Part shown: in pieces, positions 37,666 to 50,192 of the stretch | Position numbering within the stretch: the stretch's first letter is position 1 | How the letters are laid out: the number at the start of each line of letters is the position of its first letter | NCBI GenBank assembly: GCA_027924645.1 | Contig: BSBN01000844.1 | Location: forward strand, 124,001 to 188,000 | Origin: Cunninghamia lanceolata | Lineage: Eukaryota; Streptophyta; Pinopsida; Cupressales; Cupressaceae | Reading direction: 5' to 3' | DNA length: 64,000 nt | Position numbers and translations under genes: made by a program | The notes under the pieces: model-generated | What the model was told of the DNA's origin: nothing | The model's input: only the letters and a program-made list of their open reading frames with translations | The model's database searches: none

Positions 37666-40600
37666 CTATGCTAGCTCACTATCCCAGTTCTTCTTTATAG
37701 TGTTCAAAATTGAGATGTGGCCATTAAAAACAAATGCTTGAGATTCAGCCATCCACAGATCAATGGGGTCACTTGACTGAGCTGCAGCTTGGGCTTCAGT
37801 TAAGGCATTGAACATTGTTTCCATTTTGGAGGAAATTAGTCCCCGGAGCTCACACATCCTTGTCTCAATATTGTCTTTTTCTTTTTTCAGTTTCTTTATT
37901 TCTTCAATCAGGTTGATTGTTTGATATTCTTGGCTCATCATTGAAATTGTTAGAGGATCAAAAGATTGGGATGCACTTGATGGTTTTTCTTTAAACTCCT
38001 TTATTTTTATTTCAATGTCCTCTATAGCTTTAGGACAGGATAAACAAAATTTATATACCTTCCCTCCTTCTATAAGAGCATTTTGAATACTCTTTACACT
38101 AGTATCCAACACAATTCTATCAAGTGCAATCATCCCTTTCAGAGCATCAAATCTTTTATCAATGAATTCATTTTTAACCTTAACCTCTGCAGATATTTCA
38201 AGAGATTCAAAATGAGAACTTACAAAGTTTATCAAGTTCTTTAAATGTCTGAAGGGGGATGCTGAATAGTCCTTTTGAAAAGTGGGTATGATCTTCTCCA
38301 ATATTCCAAATGCAAGACCAAGGAGCTCACTGTCGTCTATGTGAGACTTCAAAATATCTTCTGTGGCCTTAGCTTGAGAAATGGAAGCCAACTTTATCTT
38401 TTACACCAGAGATAAGGTATCAAAATTTATTGGACCTTGTATAATGTCCTGATCTTCTTCAATTTGTTTGTCTCTTTCCAGAATTTCCTTCATTGCTTCT
38501 GTAATGTCTCTTGCCCAAAATGATGATGTATCTTTTTGATCTTTTCTAGTACTGTCAACTAGGTTGTCCTACTTGGGCTCACAATCAATCTTTTCTATCT
38601 CTTCCTCTTTTCCATTCTTCTCCTTGACCTTTTCTACTTCTTTGTCTTTAGCTTCTTCTAATTCATGTTGCATATTCTTCAATGAATTATCTTCAATTTG
38701 ATCATCACTTTCAACATTCATCTTTGTATCTTCTTTGCATTGATCCAGAGGAGTTTGAATACCTCATGCATCATCAGTTTCATATGTCATCTTTTCATCT
38801 TCCTTGTTCATTATTTCCTTTTATGGAATAGAGGAGTCATCTAACTTAGTTTGCTGCTCATTGATCTTCAATTCTTCAACATCTGGAATTGAGGAGTCAA
38901 TCCAATTATCAATCTCTTCTTCAACAATAGGAAGATTATGTCTTTTCAATGTATTCAGAAGAATATCCTGAGTATCTTTGACTATCTCATCTGTTTCACC
39001 AAGCATGAGTTTATTCATTCTCTTCTTGCTCTTGAAGTCATCCTTTACTTCTTTGAATATCATGTTCATCTGATTTGGAGTAATTTGAGGGCACAAATTT
39101 ATCAACACATGCTCCCTAATATCAATGTCTTTACCTTTTGCATTTTCTTTTCTTAACTCCAGAATATCTACAAGACTTCTTGGAATTTCAGAAGTTATTT
39201 AAATCAAATCCTTATTGTAGATGTTCAAATATTTGACAGTTGCTTCCTCTAGGACCCTCTTATCAGCATCACTGTAATAATCAAAGAATTCAGTCATTAG
39301 TCTTAAGTTCCCATCTACAGTGATTGATTTGATGATGTCATCCACAAAAAGAGTAATCTTTTCAACAAATATTTCAGTATTTTGCCTCTTGCTTGCCCTT
39401 TTGCTTCTGGAGGGCTTCTCCTTAGACACCTTGGTTGCATTTGTGCTTGATGCCTTTAATTCTTTGACTTCAATATCAGAATAAGTTTTTTCTTCATCAT
39501 TCTTCATGCTTTTATAAGTTTGGGAGGCCTTAGTTTTCACTCTTTTCCCTTCTTTTCTGGATGATTCACCTTTCAGTTTTTCAGGTTTGGTAGGTTTTGG
39601 GGGAACAAGGGTAGTAGTAAAGCTTCTAGTAGTCCTTGATGTGGAGGAGAATTCTACTAGAGCACTTCCTTGTTTCTTATCCTGCTTCTCCTTCTCTACC
39701 TTTTTAGTTCTTTCCCTGAATTGCCTCATAGCTTCCTTTGTGAGGCCTAGATTCTTAGCCAACTGTTCAACTTCTTTTCTTACTTTCCTATTGATTTCAG
39801 GTTTTCTGAGTTCAACATGCAGTTTTACACTTAGCTCCTCATAAGTCCCAAATATTTAACTTGTTGTGTCTTTTGGCTTACTCAAAAGGTGTTGAGCATA
39901 CATATTCAAGATTTTCTCATCTACCTCATACCCCATGGGCATGATCCAAATAGTTATGGGTTCTACTGCTTCCATTAAGCACTGATCAATGTCAACCATA
40001 AAAAATATTTCATTCTTGTATTTCTCAACAACTGATTTAGGGATTCTTTCTCTAGAATGCATCATATTCTAAAAATTATTGAAGTATCCCTAGATTGTAG
40101 TTTTCTATGCTTTATAGTCACCAATGCTATGTAGATGATCTCTGATCTGAATAGCAACTGGCTCGTCATTAGTCTAGTGCACACCCTTTACTCCAAGTAC
40201 CTCATTCATAAAGTAGAAAAATAAACATAGAACCAATGTACCATATTTAAAGGTGTTTTTCTTATCTTTCTTGATTTTGTTCAAGTTCTCAATTAGTTGG
40301 TTTTGCAATAATTCACACAAGTCATAATCTACATTTTCCTTTAACATTTTGTATGTAGCATATATGGCCATTTCGGAGATAGAGTTCTCCCTGCCGGAAT
40401 GATAAATTTTGTAACCAAATACCATTGAAGCAAACTTGACATCCGAATCAATAATATCATTGATAGTAATTGCCCTTTTATCAAATTTGGCACTGGTTGC
40501 ATCAGTTACAGTCTGGTTCTTCATGGATTTTAGCATGGGTAAACCACTGGTTGAATTCAACCCAATCACAATCCTAATAGCATCCTTTGTAATTTTGAAT

Positions 40601-40965
40601 GGTATCAACAGCCACAAAAACTCATCATGCATTTGGCTTAAAACATACTGGACCCATTCATCTTCATCGAATGTTGGAAACCCCATAATCTAAGTGAAGT
40701 GTTTATCATGTAGTGCCTTATACTCAGGTTTAAGATCATGATTTTCATCCCTTAGATGACTCTCAAACAAATCTACAAACCTTGAATCCCCAAATTCATC
40801 TATGCTTGCATGAATATAGACTAGGCTAATATCTTCAACATGCAGCACACCATACGGAATAGTTGAAAATGCACCTAATGGGTCGACTTCTATTGATATG
40901 TGTGGGTGTTTCTTAAATTTGGGTCAAGGCCTTTTAGTAATATCAACAACCAAAGGTGTAACCAT
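37666..40965 (-). pseudogene. Element C ORF2, decayed homologue of D ORF2
   Basis: The likely start is ATG 40965 (MVTPLVVDITKRP) and the end TGA 37666. Pieces match D ORF2 in order: FDEDEWVQYVLSQMHDEFLWL, KFDKRAITINDIIDSDVKFAS, YKIYHSGRENSISEMAIYA, KKDKKNTFKYGTLVLCLFFYF; a basic Ser/Lys-rich linker; TVDGNLRLMTEFFDYYSDADKR; MLGETDEIVKDTQ; and a coiled-coil C-terminus (VKNEFIDKRFDALKGMIALD, SMMSQEYQTINLIEEIKKL). Stops and frameshifts divide it into five pieces. At the place where D has an internal TAG, C reads through without a stop. The role is unknown; the conserved design suggests a functional protein. Confidence 0.85.
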
Positions 40966-41389
40966 TGCAAAAGATTACAAGTTCAAATCTTTACAAATAA
41001 ATACCTTTTTCATGAAATTAGGGTTGGCAGGCAAATTCGTCAATCGTACTTCAAATCCTTGAAATCTTATCTCAGATGCTATTCTTCTTGCTCTCTTCAA
41101 ATGCAAAGTGATTCAAATGAAGAGTGAATGACCTTTTTATGCTTCACAAAACCTAATTTGCCTTTGTAATAAATGCTATGCCCTAACACATCTAGTTACA
41201 TTGTTTCTGCATATAGTCGACCTTCAATTGCTCCACAAATCATCATATCCACTTCTTTTCTTCTGGAAATACTTTCAAATGATCTATAATAACCCAAGTT
41301 ATTTTCTCTCATCGTGCCAGATTCAGGTACCCCCTTACTGGCTAGGGAATTTGATTTTTAATGCTTCTCCCTGAGCCAGAGCTCCTAAT
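40966..41389. other. Spacer between gag and ORF2 of element C
   Basis: This 424-base stretch has no long frame. It corresponds to the 58092-58742 spacer of D but is shorter and diverged. No promoter or splice site stands out. Confidence 0.5.
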
Positions 41390-42594
41390 TTAATTTCTGG
41401 AGGAATTGCCAGCACCAGATTCTGGTGCGAACCCATTACTATTGTTCATAACACTTTTCTTGACCCATATCTTGCTCATTTGATTTTGGATCTCATTCAC
41501 ATCAATTTTGCCCTTGCCTTTGGCTTGTCTCTGCTCATCCAATTTTCTATTTACCAGACCTCTTCTTTCATTATTCCTACTTCTACATAATCTTGCAAAA
41601 TGACCAGATCGATTACAGTTGAAGCACACAACATTTCTTTGCCAATTTGATTGATTTCCTCTTGATCTTCATTGATTGGCCATGTGTCCAAATCCATTGC
41701 ATGCAAAATAGTAGCCATTAAAGGAATTGCCATTTCCTCTATTGTTAGAGTTATTCATTATCATACTTCTGCATTCATTGGATCTATGAGCATACCTCTT
41801 ACAATTGAAGCATTGACCAGAGAAGGATGGACTACTTTGATTCACTCTACTTCTGCATTGAGTGGCTCTATGAACAAATTTATTGCACTTGAAACAATTG
41901 CCATTGAAAGATGGATACCTTTGAGCATTAGGTTATCTTACCAGAGGTCTTCTAGGATTCCTTCTTTGATTTCTTGTATCAGGATTTCTTTGACCAGATC
42001 CAGAGCTCTCACCTTTCTCAAATCCCAGACCATGCTTATCATCTGCCTTCTTTTGACTGTTAAGCAGCACTTCAAGTCTAGCTAAGCTTATCTTGAATTT
42101 CTCTTTATATTCATTAGCAACTTCTAGGTCATGTTTGAGAATGACAATTTTCCATTCAAGTTCTCTTTTGTTGTCTCTGCTTTCATGTAAATCAAACCCT
42201 AGATGGCCAACAATTCCATCCAATTTGTAGTATTCTTCTATTCTTTCTTTCAGAGTTTGTTTCAGGTCTTCTTTCTTTCCTCAATTTCTTTGGTTAACCT
42301 CATCACCCTAGATTCCATTTCATGTTTTAGAACAACAACTTCTTTTGTTAACTTCTCACATTCCTTTGTCTTCTCTTTCAGGGCCTTATCCATGTCATTG
42401 TCTTCATTCTATTTTCCTAGTTGAAGAAGTAACTCCTTCCTCTTCCCATTAGATTTACTCAATTTTTCTTTTAAGATATCAATGCAGTCTTTAGCATCTT
42501 TAAGATTTCCTTGCAGTTCTCTGACTTATGCTCTAGATTGGTCAAGATCATCTAAAGCATGTTGAAGTTGTTCATCGAGGTTGTATGAATCCAT
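41390..42594 (-). pseudogene. Element C gag with four zinc knuckles, decayed
   Basis: The start ATG at 42594 (MDSYNLDEQLQHALDDLD) is followed by a Glu/Lys-rich coiled coil. Knuckles follow: CFKCNKFVHRATQC, CFNCKRYAHRSNEC, a damaged third (YFACNGFGHMANQ then stop), and CFNCNRSGHFARLC (41628 downward). The C-terminus NQMSKIWVKKS ... ESGAGNSSRN ends at TAA 41390, the same place as in D. Several stops are present, for example TAA after the DQSRA codons. It would be a nucleocapsid-like RNA-binding protein packaging the element RNA. Confidence 0.87.
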
Positions 42595-42648
42595 TGTAAT
42601 ACCTTCCCAGATCTTCCTCAAGCTGTTAGGCTTCTTCCAAGGAACCTT

Positions 42649-42660
42649 GCTCTGATACCA
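42649..42660 (-). promoter_or_regulatory. Element C primer-binding site (tRNA-iMet type)
   Basis: Minus strand TGGTATCAGAGC, two bases from the LTR end. This is the standard initiator-Met primer site of plant Copia and many gypsy elements. Confidence 0.88.
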
Positions 42661-42662
42661 AT

Positions 42663-43776
42663 TGTTGGAATTAGGGTAGACAACTGAGAGAGGGTGAATC
42701 AGTTGTCTTAAAACTTTAATGCTTGCTACAGTTTAATTCTTCTTTACCTCTTATTAACGGATTAATGATATAACCATGAAAAGTAAGAATCAATATTAAA
42801 TGAGCAAAAACACAAATAACACACTTGACACCAGGATTTTTGATGTAGAAACTTGGTTAAGGGAAAAACCATGGTGGGGGTTAACCCACAAAGATTATAC
42901 TCTGTTAAAAGTATTATAAATGAGAAGGCACATGCATTTAGGCTCATTGTTCAAAGGAGGCTCACTGCCTACAAGAATGATTACAAGAAGATTACACATT
43001 GTTTGAACTGATGAACAACATCTACTAATGCAGGAATTCAGTTCCGGTTAAGCACAAAATACTGATCTTACACACTTCATCTTGCTTTGCCCTATTTACT
43101 GTTATGCCATGATCTGGTCCTCAGATCTCTTCTCCTTCGCCCTTCTCTTTTCCTTTTTCACACTTACTTTATCACCACACCACAATCACACACCACAACA
43201 CTTGAATCCATCAGCTATATATATTCTCATCAAGAAATTCAATCAACTATAGTCAGCTTCAAGAAAACTTAGAACATTGTTAAGAACTCTATTCTGTCGA
43301 ATGAATCTATGCACAAATATTAGCACGGACCAAAAACTTGTGTTCCTAAATCATCAATCACATTGGCCGATGCCACTAATTATCAATAATTGCTTATCCA
43401 ACTTTTTTGCATCCAAACCAAGATTAAATACTAGGTCGCCCTGTTCTTCTTTTGACTGTGTTGACTAACTAGAACCTGATACTCAAATCCTTATAACCCT
43501 TGAATCCTTTATCTCTGGAGGCTAAATCTCTAGATTTAGATAGTCCTAGAAATCCTTATCACTCCCTTAGATCCACAACACACTATGAATTACCACCAGA
43601 GAGTCCCGGACTAAGATACTGGACCCTGTCATATGCTCTGTTTCTGACATCCAGACTTAGACATATCCTTACTCTAACTTCCAGTATGAACAAATTATGT
43701 AATGCAAATGTGTAGGGTAGACTTAGTTGCCATTAAGGACAACACCTGTCATGCATAGCAGTGTCTCTTGCCAACA
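42663..43776 (-). repeat. Element C 5' LTR
   Basis: Pairs with 36247-37379. A TATA run lies at about 43216-43224 (read on the minus strand), a plausible core promoter. Confidence 0.88.
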
Positions 43777-43781
43777 GAAGG

Positions 43782-44062
43782 TTGATGACACCTTAATCCT
43801 AACATTTAGTACTTCCACTCTAGGTCTCTTACCAATCTTAGAAATAGCTTTCAACATCTTCACCTGATCTGATTCTTCTCTTCTTCCAGGGTTTCTCATT
43901 TTGGTCAGCAGATTGAAATTCTTCATCATCACTTTCAACATCATGTCTAGGGTTTAGTCCTCTTCTTCTATCTTCTTCTACATCATCCAATCTAACCTTT
44001 ATTGTTTTCATCATCTCCATCATTTCTTCCATTCTTCTAGAAACATTTCCCATAGCAAGCAT
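43782..44062 (-). pseudogene. Element A gag N-terminal part
   Basis: MLAMGNVSRRMEEMMEMMKT begins a helical, highly charged N-terminus (RLDDVEEDRRRGLNPRHDVES). After a frame change it continues to VEVLNVRIKVSSTF, where element C (or segment G) interrupts just before the NLNPEELIDW core. The start lies about 170 bases past the primer site. It is one exon-less gag cut in two by later insertions. Confidence 0.8.
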
Positions 44063-44234
44063 CTCTTCCTAGGATCCGATGCAACTACCTCAATTTAATG
44101 AAATGACTACAGGGCTGCAACTACCTCACAATCAGTGTGTTGTTGACAAACACAAGTAGACTACCTCAAGTTGGAATTCTATTCACCACAAGATCTTATA
44201 GAATGCCTTCAATTCCCAAAGGATTCAAAACTTC

Positions 44235-44246
44235 ACTCTGATACCA
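44235..44246 (-). promoter_or_regulatory. Element A primer-binding site
   Basis: Minus strand TGGTATCAGAGT, two bases from the LTR end. It matches the initiator-Met site TGGTATCAGAGC at 11 of 12 positions. Confidence 0.85.
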
Positions 44247-44248
44247 CT

Positions 44249-45082
44249 TGGTGCAGTCACGATTGGAGGGTTCATAGAATGAACTGTCCAAACCATGTAG
44301 CTAGACTAAACACAATAGAATAACACAAATATAGAATGCAATGGAAGATTCATATATTCAATGTATTGCAGAATTACAATGCTCATATGTTAGCAATATG
44401 TGGGCTATAATCAAAGGGCTCACATGTCTGCCTTCTGAGTTACAACTGATATGTAATATATGGCATTGAAAGTGCCTCCCAGAAAGAATCTAACTATCTA
44501 TCTTATGAAATCTACTAACTATCAACTGATGACTTCCTAATACATATTAGAGATCTATATATATATTATCTTCAAGCTCAAGAAATCCTCCGCATCAGCC
44601 ACAAGAGGTTACAAACTCCAATGAAGGATGTAACATGTAGAAACAAGGTAGGTCGGCCTACAACATCTGGTAATGCTCCACAAGTACATGGAACTTGGTG
44701 GGGACCTCAAGGAAGGTCTATCTAATCTTTATGTTCCATGTATGATGTTTCATTAGGCTCTCCAAGTCACAGAAGTACTCTGTAAACCTTCTCCTTCAAC
44801 TAACTGGTTGAATGCTCTGCTCTATGAAAGTTGATGTTCTTCTGATAGAGATAACTTTTAGTAGACATATCCAAATGACCTAAAATTTGGATATGATGTA
44901 GATGACATAATGAAGATACTAAGTCCTGCTTCACATGTTTTGATATGAAGATGTGGTGAAATGCGGTACAAAATGTTGAAACTGCAAATGACTGAACTGA
45001 ACTGAAAATGCAAGAAAAGAAAGAATGTAAATATTTTTGGTTGATGTAAGATTTCTTTGCAACCTAGGATGCTCCTACATTA
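44249..45082 (-). repeat. Element A 5' LTR (834 bp)
   Basis: Pairs with 9595-10423. The outer end reads TACATTA on the plus strand where the partner keeps TACATCA, a mutated terminal CA/TG. GTATG follows. Confidence 0.9.
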
Positions 45083-45522
45083 GTATGATACTATTTCTTT
45101 TATAGGGTGGGGGTTCTTGAATGGTCGTAATTAATAGTATAATGTCTTCTGCATAGAGGTTTTCAAAACTTTCTTATATTTTGGACCTAGTGGGTCCCTT
45201 GGCACTAGTAGCTAGTTCTATGTTTTCGATTCAGCTCTTAGGCCTTACAAAGTTTATAATAGAAAACATTCTTTACTCAAGAGCTATTTTTATTTACTTA
45301 ATTCTATTTTATTTGTATTTACCCAATAGCTATTTTGTTTACTTAGATTAACACTTAAGTAAATAAATATAAAATAACTCTTAACTAAATAAAATAAAAT
45401 AAAATAAAACAACTCTTTAGAATTATTTTATTTTATTTATATTATAGAGTGAAGAGTTATTTTTATTTAAGTAAATAAAATAAATAAGAGACATCAAATT
45501 TCCATAGTCCATAATGATTATT

Positions 45523-45659
45523 GTTTGATAATTTAGAATTTAAGTATGTGCAAGTTTTTACCTCAACATTTCTCTTTCTATTTCTCCTAATGATGGATCA
45601 TGGAGTGTCGAAATGTTGAGGTAAAAACATGCACATAGATAAATCCTGAAGTATCAAAC
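45523..45659. repeat. Inverted repeat with 49-bp arms and a 39-base loop
   Basis: Arm 45523-45571 pairs with 45611-45659 at 43 of 49 positions, including an uninterrupted 18-base inner stem (GTTTTTACCTCAACATTT). Most of the six mismatches are in the outer half. It could be a foldback/MITE core or a small-RNA precursor. Confidence 0.8.
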
Positions 45660-47930
45660 TACAAATAAAATAAATATTAAGTAAATACAAATAAAATAAC
45701 TGTTAAAATAATTGTTAAGTAAATAAAATAACTCTTAAATAAATAAAAAAAGCTATTGAGATAAAAATAAAATAAAGAATGTAAATAATGAAGATATCTT
45801 TACTAATTTTATTTTTCTTTAGAATTATTTTATTTTATTTACTTTATTTTATTTCAAGAGCTATTTTTTTAATAGTTATTTTAGTTTAGTTTAGAATTAC
45901 TTAAGAATTATTTTATTTTTATTGATTTAGAAGTTATTTTATTTACTTAACGTTAAATATCAATATTCAAATTTATTTGAAATGTCATGATGATATATAT
46001 GGGTATTGTATATACAATGCATATATACATCCTTGTAGAAAGCACAAGAGGGTACATTTGTGAGTTGGCAATGAGTACATATAGCATGGTTTTCAAGGTT
46101 ATCAAGAGTGAGAAATATAGTTGTTACATAGGAGAGACATGATGAGGTTAATTATTATAATTTATGAGTTAGAGAGGAAAGCAAGGAATAATTAATTGAG
46201 ATTAAGGAGAGAAAATAGGAGGGAAGAAATGCACATTAAATGTGTGTGAGTCAGCCAATTAGCTAAATTTTTAATAATTCTAATGTGTGGTTTTAAATGC
46301 TTGTCTACTAACATGTCATGTAGGTGTGGAGTGATTGGTATAGTTTTTCTAGGCACTAGCATGGGGTTGACTTTATTACTAGGAAATTACAAAGTCATGT
46401 AGATTGTCAGTGAGAAAAATAAATTGTCATTACCACATGTGGTGGGTGGCCATTATAGGGTAAATGTTGGCAAGGGTATACATATAAGAAAATATGATAG
46501 GATTAAAATTTATTGTGTCAGATAAGTGGTGTGGAAATCACTAAGATTTTATAGCTAGAAGGAGAGGGAAAAGAGGAAATCAAAAATAGAAGTGGAAGGG
46601 GAAAAACATGAACAACAAGATCATTTTGAGGTCACATCTTCATTGTTGTTGGAGTGAAATTGAGTGAGTCTCAAATGTAGTCTGCACGCCTAGACTTTTA
46701 TTAATTTTACAAACTTAATTATTATATGCTTTGAATAATGTGCTATAATAAGAGTGGTACAAGCATATGGTCATCATTTCATTGATTGAAATCACCAATT
46801 TACACTAACATCTCCACATCATTGTTTCCCTACTATTTCTTGTGAGTCTTAACCAACCATCTTTATAAATTTAATGGCATTCATTCCACACATCACTACA
46901 GTAGTCCCATCATAATGAAATTCATAGTATGTATAGTTGAGGTCGAATAAGTATGTAAGTATTTTTTCTAAAGAAAACTATATTGATATTAATTATACAA
47001 ATTTTAATTATTATATGCTTTGAATAACATGCTATAATAAGAGTTTCAACTATACAGCCAATCAAATTATTGGTAATTTATTTTTAAATATTTTTATTAA
47101 AAAATTAGCATATAGACTTTGTAAAAGATAAATTATATTTTTTAAATAGAAAAATACTAACATATAATTAATTCACTAGTACAATTGGTAATAACTAGTT
47201 AAGAAATCTTGGTTACAATAGTATTTTCCTAAAGGCAAGTAGTAATAAGGATGCAACAACAACGACTACAAGATAACTATCAAAACCTTAATTAAAAAAG
47301 AAAGCAATTGCTAACAAACATCAACAACAAACAAATAACAAAATAGTAGAAGCAAATGACACCAACAAATCATCACATTCCATTAAGAAGGATATGACTA
47401 GCAAGTTGCATCTCAACTTTAGGAGGGGCAAATAGAAAATTCTCTCACAAAAGAACTACAACTTTATTAGGATTTCAAAACATAGGCTACAATATAACTA
47501 ATTGTAAATTATCATTAGAAGATGGAAAGAGAAGAGCTACTACTATAGGGCACTTAAGCTTAGACCCTATTTAGTCTTCAAATTGTTGTAGCAAGGGCAT
47601 AATATTTTGGTACCAAAAGTCCTAAGATGGACACAAAGACATTTTTAATAAAATTCAAAGTAGAAGAACATGTAGTCCTTTTTGTGAGAGGTATTAGAAC
47701 ACCACTAGGAACATCTTGGAAGACACTCAGATGGCTAAAGTCATCCACAGTCATGTTTGTGCATTCTCACTAGCTCGATCAAACAAGAATCCTCATTGTT
47801 GGTTTTTAGATAAGGGAAATTTATTGATGGGTTGTAAGATTAATCACTTCCTCACAAGATAATAGGATTTCCATATAATTAATTCAATCCATTATATTAT
47901 AGGTTTTCCATAATAGACCACCTAGTCTTG

Positions 47931-48520
47931 TAGATCCATTGTATTGGAGAAGTAGAATTGATGAAAATTTTGAAATTTATTGGGGCCTTGTTTAAAGTAA
48001 CTTAACCATTATTTTTGTTTTCTCTCTCTTGCTTCAATGGAAATTTTACTCCCAAATTCCCTATTTATAAGATAAGAATGTCCTTATTATAGAATGATCA
48101 AGATGAATCAACCTTGAGATAACTAAGGAAGCTCTTGACTAAGGTGTTAATCTAACATTGACAATAATAACTCTATCCAAATTCTAGGGAGCTATCAAAG
48201 AAAAACCTCTATCCTAAACTCTTCATAAGATTGGAAATCTAGTAGTGTATAAATTAAAACCATATCAACATGAGGTTGTACCAACATTACACATTTCTGA
48301 TTTCTCCTAAGAAAATGTCTTGAAAATCACCATGTCCATCATAACATAGAACTAGATAGATCTATTGTACTAGAGAAGAAGGAAAGAAAGACATATTGCA
48401 ATTGATTAGGGCACTATCTAAAATAAAAACCATAGTCTTCTCTTGCATCTTGATGGAAACCATACCCATGTATTCCATATAGAAACTTCTATGTGCCAAA
48501 AATAGGATCAACATCAAGGA
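47931..48520. repeat. Degenerate direct repeat, about 426-bp period
   Basis: TAGATCCATTGTATTGGAGAAG (47931) resembles TAGATCTATTGTACTAGAGAAG (48357). Similarity continues through ATTGGGGC/ATTAGGGC, CTTGCTTCAATGGAAA/CTTGCATCTTGATGGAAA and ATTCCCTATTTATA/ATTCCATATAGAAA. Confidence 0.5.
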
Positions 48521-50192
48521 AAGCTAAGAGCTTAGCTAACTTTGTACATAGTTTGTAACACCCATGTGATCATCTACAACAATTGAAACAAAACTTGGCA
48601 AAGTTTGAAATATAGTATTATAAATAGTGAATGCACCTTAACAAAATATAAATCTTGTGAATAGTCCTCACATTTAGATGTCAATCAAGAAGTTTTCTAT
48701 GGTATCTATGGTAGCCCTATACATACCCATGGAGGGGTGCACCTACTTCAACATCTTGTACATAAACTACTTGTGACTTGTATGCCAAATATCCATTTCT
48801 CAAATATCATTTCCTCTCATATTCCCCCTAGTATTGAATATGTTTAACAATTCTTTTGTTTAATCTATGGATGTTGTTTTGAGTAATGTTAACTTGACAA
48901 ATAATTTGCTATAATTGATATATAATTCATCAATTATTCTTCAATAAAACCTAAGATTGAGAAAGAAGTGTATCAATTTGGAAGAAGAAATTATAGTAAA
49001 ATTTTAAAGTTCTACTTGTTGGATGAATATGGTCCTTAGAAAAATAGTTGTATATCTAGTTTTTGAAAGATGAAAAAGAATAATATTCCTCACTAAATTA
49101 GTAACAATATTAATTTTCAGTCCTATCCCAAGTAAAACCTTTTTTTAACTCAAATGATGGATGGATATAGTAGACATATCTCCAAAAATGGCTAGCTAAT
49201 GTTTTATAGAAAATATGCAACCCCAGAACAAATGTTTCAAAGTTTCTTCAACATAACAAAAGGAATATCTAATAGATTTCACATGCAAGGATTTTTATCT
49301 TTCACCAATTTGTAGTTTTTGAATGTAATAGTTTTCAAGCAAGCATTTGAGCATTGACATCAACTTTAGATTCCCAAATTTGGGCTCTTATATTGGTCTA
49401 GTATTATGATTGAACTTGCACCTCCACTTAAGATTAAGGTGAGGAGTTAAAGATAATGTGGGGAGGAGGATCTATATATCTTCTTTAGAGGAAAGGAGCA
49501 ATGGTGGACAAGTAACCAATGCCAATCCTTGAAAAAGTTACAATTTATAGAAATGCATAATATCATAGTTAAATCGTTGATCCCACAATAGTGTGTTCCA
49601 CTTTTTGGTCTAAGAGAGACAGTGAAATCAACTTTTCTAACCAAAATTTTACTTTCTATATCTTATAGAAAGAAAATAGCTAAGAATTTGAACATGATGT
49701 GTAAGTTAGTGGTTTTTTAAGATTTTTTGTGTAGATTCTAAATATATATTTTAAAATTTTAAAAAAATAATTTGTCATTTTGAAAGCATTTTTCAATAGC
49801 TTGTTTTTTATACTTTATAGTATTTTTAATGAGTGACATTTATTCCATAATTCTTAACTTTTATTAGAAATAAGATAAAATCACAATTTCTTAAACATAT
49901 ATCACTAACATTAATATCTAGTGCATGCATATTTTTCATAATTTTTTGCTACATATTTTATTTATTATTATTTTTTTAATTTCACATTAATTATAATTTA
50001 GAGTGATTTTTTCCATAACTTGTAACTTTTTTGTATATATCAAAATTAATTAATTTTATTAAAACTAGGACATTGATACATAATGCATAGATATTTTTTG
50101 GAATTTTTTTCTACTTTTTTAATTTTCCACGTGCATTGAATAAAGACCCTTATGTTCACTAAAAATAGAAAAAATATCATAATTAAATAAAG

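Larger units (their letters stand above)
36247..43776 (-). mobile_element. Element C: old non-autonomous Copia-type element (gag plus ORF2, no pol)
   Basis: LTRs of 1,133 bp (36247-37379) and 1,114 bp (42663-43776) and a perfect TSD bound an internal region of 5,283 bp. An initiator-Met primer site and a polypurine tract are in place for the minus strand. The internal region holds gag and a second long ORF, both decayed, and no protease, RT, RNase H or integrase. Layout and sequence match element D. LTRs differ by about 10% over the 290 bases compared, so C is much older than D. Confidence 0.9.
9595..45082 (-). mobile_element. Element A: Ty3/gypsy chromovirus, decayed, with nested inserts
   Basis: Two LTRs of about 830 bp (9595-10423 and 44249-45082) bracket a minus-strand gag-protease-RT-RNase H-integrase-chromodomain order. 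Perfect 5-bp target duplications (GTATG) lie outside. An initiator-Met-type primer site lies next to the right LTR. The 35.5-kb span shrinks to about 6.5 kb once B, C and segment G are removed, a normal size for a chromovirus. The LTRs differ by roughly 10% over the 300 bases I compared, and the coding region has many stops and frameshifts. This copy is old and cannot encode its enzymes. Confidence 0.92.
45088..50192. other. AT-rich region without genes
   Basis: There is no open frame above 65 codons. 45280-45960 is low-complexity DNA made of TAAATAAAATAAC-like runs on both strands, with a hairpin in the middle. 47931-48100 and 48357-48520 are related degenerate copies about 426 bp apart. The rest (46000-47900 and 48550-50190) shows nothing I can name. 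Confidence 0.5.

Noticed and set aside
45260..45960. One long palindromic transposon over the whole AT-rich block
   Set aside because: The outer TAAATAAAATAAC-like runs do not pair around the same centre as the 49-bp hairpin; they are low-complexity repeats present on both strands.
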